From Notospermus geniculatus (lineage: Eukaryota; Nemertea; Pilidiophora; Heteronemertea; Lineidae), in contig NMRB01000002.1 of assembly GCA_002633025.1 (NCBI GenBank), forward strand, positions 587,771-651,770: a stretch of DNA of 64,000 bases, given 5' to 3'. Below are positions 59,145 to 64,000 of the stretch, piece after piece. The position numbers and the translations under genes are program-made. Position 1 is the first letter of the stretch. Each line of letters starts with the position of its first letter. A model generated the notes under the pieces. That model did no database searches. It had not been told where the DNA came from and saw only the letters and a program-made list of their open reading frames with translations.

Positions 59145-59344
59145 GTGAGTTTTTATTCTCCAACATAAGGGAGCCTACATGCATAGTAACGGGAGCGATG
59201 GATGCATTCTTTAATTTTTTTCTCTTTCTGCATCGCCAGAGCAGCAAAATGGCTCCATCCCAATCCAAAAGTAATCATTTAGCGTTGTCACCAATGGTTG
59301 TTACTGTCTCCTTAGTAATGATGCCGAGGCAGGCAAAAGTGTAA

Positions 59345-61012
59345 CCAAGTCAACAAAGGAGTGTGAAATATGATGACGGCGACGACACTGAATGATGCCT
59401 GAGAAGAAATGCAGTGTTTTTTTTATTCTACTTCACGCCGTGGTAGATATCCTCTGACGGACTGAATGGTATCGTATTTCTGGCTCATTCTCACCAAGGT
59501 TGGTCGAATCTTCCCCGTGGTACGTGTGTTTTCTTTATTGCTCTTATCTTCTTTATTGCTTTCCTCCCACACTTCCCATGTTGAGCTGAAATGTGCCCAC
59601 ATCACACAATTGGTAAAGAGCCACATGCAACTGTATGGGTGATAAAAAACACTCCCTTTATCATCTTAGGAACACTAATATCATGGAAAAAAGAAGCAAT
59701 TGATATGCAAATGATATGCAAAAAACTGTCTACGGTTCTGACATAATCCGCATACATAGGCTTCAAAAGCTACAAAAGAACGAAATTTGCAACAGGAAAG
59801 CTAAGCTGAGCTCATCATTTCCGAGGTACCGGTAAGAGTGGTATAATTCGTTCAACAAGGGTGAGGCTCGAGCAAGTGGTTTCTCCACAAGAACGTGTCG
59901 ATGTCAAGTGGGAAGTAGGGTTAGCATCCCCAGATTTGATATCTCATGCTTGAAAGACCTTGCAGATACGGGAGCTCCTATAACCGTGTCTACCATGTAA
60001 TTACAAGTCATGCAAATAAGGAAGCCACTTCAGGAGGATGAAGTTTCCGCGGCAGTGCTAAACTCAAGGACGATCGGACCCGTTGAATTGAACTGATACT
60101 AAAAGTTTGGCCTTGACTACGGAGTCCAAGCAGAACTACTGAGTGTCGAGAGCAATGCAAATATCATAATGGTCACTAATGAAAACAGATACTAATATAA
60201 GTAGCTACATATATAGGTATCGTGGTAGGTGATGTTCGATTGAAAATACCGGTACCCTACCAGCAAAGGTGACGAACGGTGGATTGCAAGACCACCGTCT
60301 GCGTAACGCCTAGGTCACAAATCCACCGGGCCCCGTACGATTTTCTCCACCCAGCGGCTTGCCATTACGATTTTCATTTTCATTTTCATGTTCATTTTCA
60401 TTTCTACGGTTTTCATTCCCCGGGGCTCAGGGGCAATCTGTCTGTTTTTACTCGCCGTATGGGCCCCGGAGTGGATATGTGACGGGGGCATAAAAGAGGA
60501 CAGGTACGTATGCATTGTACATGTACATGTACATGTTCATTGTACAAGCCTACTACACATCATTCTGAGTACAAAGATGTACCACCAAATGCAGTTGTAA
60601 GGTCACATGTAGTGGACATGATGACGTCATTTCCTATCTTAAGGCTTCCTCTCTGACTGGCTCGCACAAGGATACGTTACCATTAGGATATCTGCATATC
60701 TCACTGCAGAAAATTTAGCCAGGCATCATCCGACGCCGGCCAGCCATCGCAGTAATTCATATCCTCTTTACTGAACTGATGGAACGATAAAATTTCCTTT
60801 TTAAACTTTCAAGAACATTCCATAAAGTCCTTGAATAGCTCGCGAGCATAGGCAAGTAGTCTTCGCTACTCTACCCCAAAAAGGCTCGCCTTCTAGCAAA
60901 TTCATGCAGTGACCATTAATGCTGGAAGTAATAGAAAAAAGTTAAGAACAACGTGCGGTATATTGAGTTGTCAGTCGGTTTATAAGCATTAACCATGCCG
61001 TTTCTGTTACAG
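59345..61012. other. Non-coding stretch with short repeats
   Basis: TTCTTTATTGCT occurs at 59531 and 59549. GATATGCAAAT/GATATGCAAAA at 59702-59721 contains one perfect POU octamer ATGCAAAT. A TTTTCA hexamer microsatellite lies at about 60370-60400, a TACATGTACATG run at 60517-60535, and a perfect CRE palindrome at 60622-60629. No exon was recognised. Confidence 0.5.
60368..60400. repeat. TTTTCA hexanucleotide microsatellite
   Basis: About five units of ATTTTC, two of them altered (CATGTTCATT), form a short purine/pyrimidine-strand-biased run. Histidine/phenylalanine- and methionine/lysine-rich frames on the two strands here are products of the repeat. Confidence 0.8.
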
Positions 61013-61229
61013 GGTGCGAAATATGGAGATGTCTGCTGAGTTTTGCCGGTGCCTGCTTACTAACAAACGGTGTGACCCATATAGGAAAACCGCAGGTTTT
61101 TACCAAATGAATACCAATGACGCCAACTGTATAGTGGGTGTCGGAGCCGAATTCTTGATGTCCGACAAAGAAAGGTCGACATCCATTGCGTCAAACTTCA
61201 ACCAGTCAGCGCTCTGGATATCACACTAA
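61013..61229 (+). CDS. Candidate exon, unknown product
   Basis: A strong acceptor (CATGCCGTTTCTGTTACAG ending at 61012) is followed by a frame open for 71 codons to TAA 61227-61229. The peptide is cysteine-containing and protein-like (MEMSAEFCRCLLTNKRCDPY, then DANCIVGVGAEFLMSDKER). Joining it by phase to the donor at 59145 would instead use another frame (CEIWRCLLSFAGACLLTNGV) that stops after about 32 codons. Both frames look acceptable and I cannot choose. The acceptor is the best part of the evidence. No family is recognised. Confidence 0.27.
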
Positions 61230-61327
61230 AACCAACCACAAGCAACTCATCACCACTCTATCGTCTCTACATTGATTTCCTCGGCATTTCGTTACATAAA
61301 ATTGCTCCTCGTTGAATGCTGTAATAA

Positions 61328-61540
61328 TTGCCAAGTGTCGCCAGTCGTGCCATTGCCAAATACCACATACTTTATATCAAATGCGATGAGACAGGGTTGA
61401 TTCAAGAAATAGCCAAAATGAAACTAGACTGGATATATAGGTTTTTCAATACGAAACATGGTGACGATTCACCCTTTGGCTTTTTAGTAGGTGGAAGGAA
61501 GGCGGCAAAAGGATTTTTTACATCACCATTTTACCATTAG
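61328..61540 (+). CDS. Candidate exon or chance ORF, unknown product
   Basis: The frame is open for 70 codons to TAG 61538-61540 with a protein-like composition (DETGLIQEIAKMKLDWIYRF, then FGFLVGGRKAAKGFF). It lies about 100 bp after the candidate exon at 61013-61229. There is no clear acceptor. It may be chance. Confidence 0.17.
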   Translation: MPSVASRAIAKYHILYIKCDETGLIQEIAKMKLDWIYRFFNTKHGDDSPFGFLVGGRKAAKGFFTSPFYH

Positions 61541-62860
61541 CCAGTTCAGCTTAAGGCTGTTTGGTATTTTGCTCTGATCGGATCACCGAGTCGTACACAA
61601 TTCGTGCCCATGTGGGCAATTCTTTAAAAGATGAGCACTGTGACTGAAAACTCCCTATGGGAAGTTTACGCATATGAATCTGACGCCTCCGAAATGCTGC
61701 TCGAATAAGTTGCTTTCAACGACAACTTTGTCTATAATATTCATTTCAGACTGAACTCCTGTTTTTCCAAGATATTTGAAAAAATATCATGTAAGTTGCT
61801 TTCACTTTGATCCGCTATAATATATCAAAACTTGACAGTTCATTGATTCTTTTGTTCAGCGTTGTGCGAAATCGTTCTTACTTCTTGGTGTATCTTTGCA
61901 TTGAAAGCTCTAATAAAATGATCGTATTCAATGCTTTTTACCAAGAACGGCACACAACGTTTTTAGCACTTTTCAGTTGTTTATGATTTGCTAACATGAG
62001 CCCGATGTGACTTTGATGATCAGTATCGTGAAAACGTAAAAACTGCTGAAGCGAATGATCCCATTGCAGTCGAGCTGGATACCGCTGAACAAAGCGAACC
62101 TGGATAACGAAGGGGCACTGACGCAGACTACCGGGGTTCAGACATGGAAGCTGGAATCAAATGAAAGCTGAATACAATGATTTTTAAACGATGTGTTGCT
62201 GTGAACATCAAAGGATTGAGATGAAAATCAGTGCATCGTATAACAGTACACGGAAGGGAAGAATATCGTATGGTCAGGGACAGGGTGCCTCGTAGGATGC
62301 AAATTTATAAAGCGCTGTGATTGGTCAAATTTCACTGTAAAAAGTTAACATCACGCCCAACAAGCCAAGAACCGACGTCAAATAATCAGCATTTTTGGAC
62401 ACGCTCCCGATTCATTCGACCGCTATAGAGTTCTGAAAATCAATGATATAATGACAGAGAGGGGAAGTAAAAAAATATCTTGTGGAGTTGGCACCATGAA
62501 GAGGAATGTCGACTCTAGTCACTGTAGCCGAGACAAGTGTGCACGGAGGACATGGCATCGATTTCTGATGACGTCCTATTTCAATTCATCTGGTTCGTTG
62601 CGTAAACACTTGGCAATCATGTGCCCAGTTATTAATTTCTATCTCAGAGGGCTGGACGTACCGCAGTAGGGACGGATCTCGACAGGGTGAAACAAAAATG
62701 TCCCTGCATGCCACGACCCACATGGAGGCTAGATATGCCATCAACTCGGAACCACATATACACATACGAGAGACCAACAGAATTCGTTGAAAATGACAAA
62801 TCTGTTCAATGTTCGAGGAAATCTAACAATAGAGGCAGAATGTAGTGCCCGATGCATAGT
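61541..62860. other. Non-coding stretch
   Basis: No repeat family was recognised. The plus-strand frame 62451-62669 begins with a true ATG (MTERGSKKISCGVGTMKRN), has 72 codons and no splice context. Confidence 0.45.
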
Positions 62861-63034
62861 CAATAGGAGCTGTCAGCGAGTTGACCAAAAGGTGTCACTA
62901 CGGCCCAATTCAATGCATATAGCGGACCCAGTCATTATTGATCGAGCAGCAATCACGTAGATTTTCCTGTACATTGGTCCGTTAGAACTTTGCTGCCATC
63001 TGTTGGCAATATGCGCGGCTGACTGCTCCTATTG
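62861..63034. mobile_element. MITE-like repeat, CAATAGGAGC family, copy B
   Basis: This is the second copy of the element at 5670-5846. Its ends CAATAGGAGCTGTCAG and CTGACTGCTCCTATTG are complete and form a 16-bp inverted repeat with one mismatch. GCTGCCATCTGTTGG at 62992-63006 is, in reverse complement, CCAACAGATGGCAGC, which agrees with the CTCF core consensus at all but one position. No target duplication is visible. The inner end abuts a CpG-rich patch. Confidence 0.78.
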
Positions 63035-63200
63035 CCCCCTCCAGGGCAGCTGCCGCCATCGCGGGGACAAAATGGAAGTGTGTCATTACCATCCAACATG
63101 GAGGGCAGCATCCTCTGACGTCGCCTCTAGGTGTCGCTCGCCTCCCCATAACACCTTCCATGATGGGCCGATGCCTCACGTTCTGTGACTTCATAAGCAC
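63035..63200. promoter_or_regulatory. CpG-rich, promoter-like patch with YY1-type start motifs on both strands
   Basis: The segment is clearly more GC- and CpG-rich than its surroundings. On the minus strand GCGATGGCGGCAGCTGCC (ATG at 63059) is a strong start context reading MAAAALEG before it runs into the adjoining repeat. On the plus strand ACAAAATGGAAG (63067-63078) is a YY1/ETS-type motif and opens a 38-codon frame. A bidirectional TATA-less promoter would look like this, but no downstream exon was placed on either side. Confidence 0.3.
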
Positions 63201-63440
63201 CGACATCGTATATCACTGCCGTGCAATTAGAAAACATGTCGTTATTGGTTGCCTGTTACCATCTCCGGTTCCATATTATTCACTCCTGAATACAAGTTCT
63301 GTTGAAGCACACTGGCAATAAATGTCACATTGAGAGACGTTTTAGTAGCATATGCCATTCTGAGGACGAAGGCACGCTCTGACTGCATGTAAAATCTGTA
63401 TGTGTAAAGCACTGAACAAAAGACAGTCTCGAATGTAAAG
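63201..63440. other. Non-coding spacer
   Basis: I see nothing here beyond unique-looking sequence. Confidence 0.5.
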
Positions 63441-64000
63441 GCCTGTCTACACGATCATACATTTGTTCAAAACATCATCACACATTTGTATGATGATGTT
63501 CATGGACAGATATTTGATTGTGTAGGCTGTTTTCCCAACAAACTTGAACAGCAACCAACATGTATGATGATGTTCAAATTTGTGTGATGATGTTCAGGGC
63601 AAAATGTATGATCGTGTGGACTGTTTTCCCAACAAACCTGAACATGTATGATGATGTTCAAATTTTTAGCTGCATATTTCATCTTGCCAATGCAAAACAT
63701 CCCAAAAAAAATGTGTGATGATGTTCAGGGACAAATGTATGATCGTGTGGACGGTTTTCCCAACACACTTGAACAGCATCCAACATTATCCTTTCTCCAT
63801 CATACTTCATCATACAAAGTCCATGAATGTTGGACTGTAGATCGAAATCCACAACAAACTTGAACATCATCATGCAAGTGTATGATGCTGTTTTGAACAA
63901 TGTATGATGATGTTCAAAATTTTAGCTGCATTGTCACAAGATAGAAATCGACACACAAGCTTGGACATCATCATACAAATGTATGATGATGTTTTGAACA
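63441..64000. repeat. Complex ATGATGATGTTCA repeat array, runs off the window
   Basis: At least three units of roughly 95-130 bp share GTATGATCGTGTGGAC, GTTTTCCCAACAAAC and TGAACAGCA. Between them lie many copies of TGTATGATGATGTTCA and its complement, giving palindromes such as CATCATCATAC/GTATGATGATG at 63967-63991. The left edge GGCCTGTCTACACGATCATA looks like the terminal repeat of a DNA element, and the internal ATGATCGTGTGGAC motifs echo its complement. The right edge is outside the window. ORFs here (63500-63900, both strands) are repeat artefacts. Confidence 0.85.

Noticed and set aside
60279-60515. HFHFH-rich plus-strand and KMNMKMK-rich minus-strand peptides
   Set aside because: Direct translations of the TTTTCA microsatellite.
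63500-63900. Histidine- and methionine-rich frames on both strands
   Set aside because: They arise from the ATGATGATGTTCA repeats.

Overview
The window looks like nuclear DNA of a marine invertebrate deuterostome, with an echinoderm such as a sea star or sea urchin as the best guess and a hemichordate or amphioxus not excluded. The base composition is moderately AT-rich without strong CpG loss. The palindromes TAGGCCTA and TACATGTA recur far more often than chance allows. Every open frame is short, there are no bacterial operons or ribosome binding sites, and small inverted-repeat DNA elements (MITEs) are scattered throughout. I recognise no complete gene, tRNA, rRNA or CRISPR array, and no reverse transcriptase or transposase motif. 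The organism call is an inference from sequence texture, not from a homologue.

Coding content is uncertain. By my rough estimate a random sequence of this composition would give about a dozen or more stop-free runs of at least 100 codons in six frames. The longest frames here (about 100-146 codons) are therefore not evidence of genes on their own. I list the frames that read most like protein, or that sit against good splice or start signals, as low-confidence candidate exons. The best are a short initiator exon present twice (51560-51705 and 53465-53610), an acceptor-flanked frame at 22309-22512, a frame with acceptor and donor at 24078-24202, a possible first exon at 58904-59144, and a CCAAT/NRF1/YY1-like promoter with a tiny initiator exon at 43669-43802. 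None could be given a function.

The clearest content is repeats. 0-15 kb: one copy of a CAATAGGAGC-ended element (5670), a GGGCCGTATTC element (9444) and a GGGAGATTT element (14557). 20-26 kb: a second GGGAGATTT-type element (20844), a single-N join flanked by an 80-bp duplication (23747-23987), and a 424-bp element with perfect 31-bp terminal inverted repeats (24844-25267). 33-45 kb: six different hairpin or inverted-repeat elements (33845, 34844, 36394, 42103, 43453, 44281), a three-unit tandem repeat (40078-40500) and a 151-N gap (43258-43408). 48-54 kb: a minisatellite (48557) and a direct duplication of about 2 kb whose copies meet at a single N (51715). One copy carries a 140-bp MITE that the other lacks, so an exact empty site is visible. 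53-64 kb: a third GGGAGATTT element (53636), a TTAA-flanked hairpin (55745), the third GGGCCGTATTC copy (56675), the second CAATAGGAGC copy (62861) beside a CpG-rich promoter-like patch, and a complex ATGATGATGTTCA repeat array that runs off the end.

The pattern suggests that many non-autonomous DNA transposons shaped this stretch, and that at least two places (around 23.9 kb and 49.6-53.6 kb) look like unmerged alleles joined end to end.
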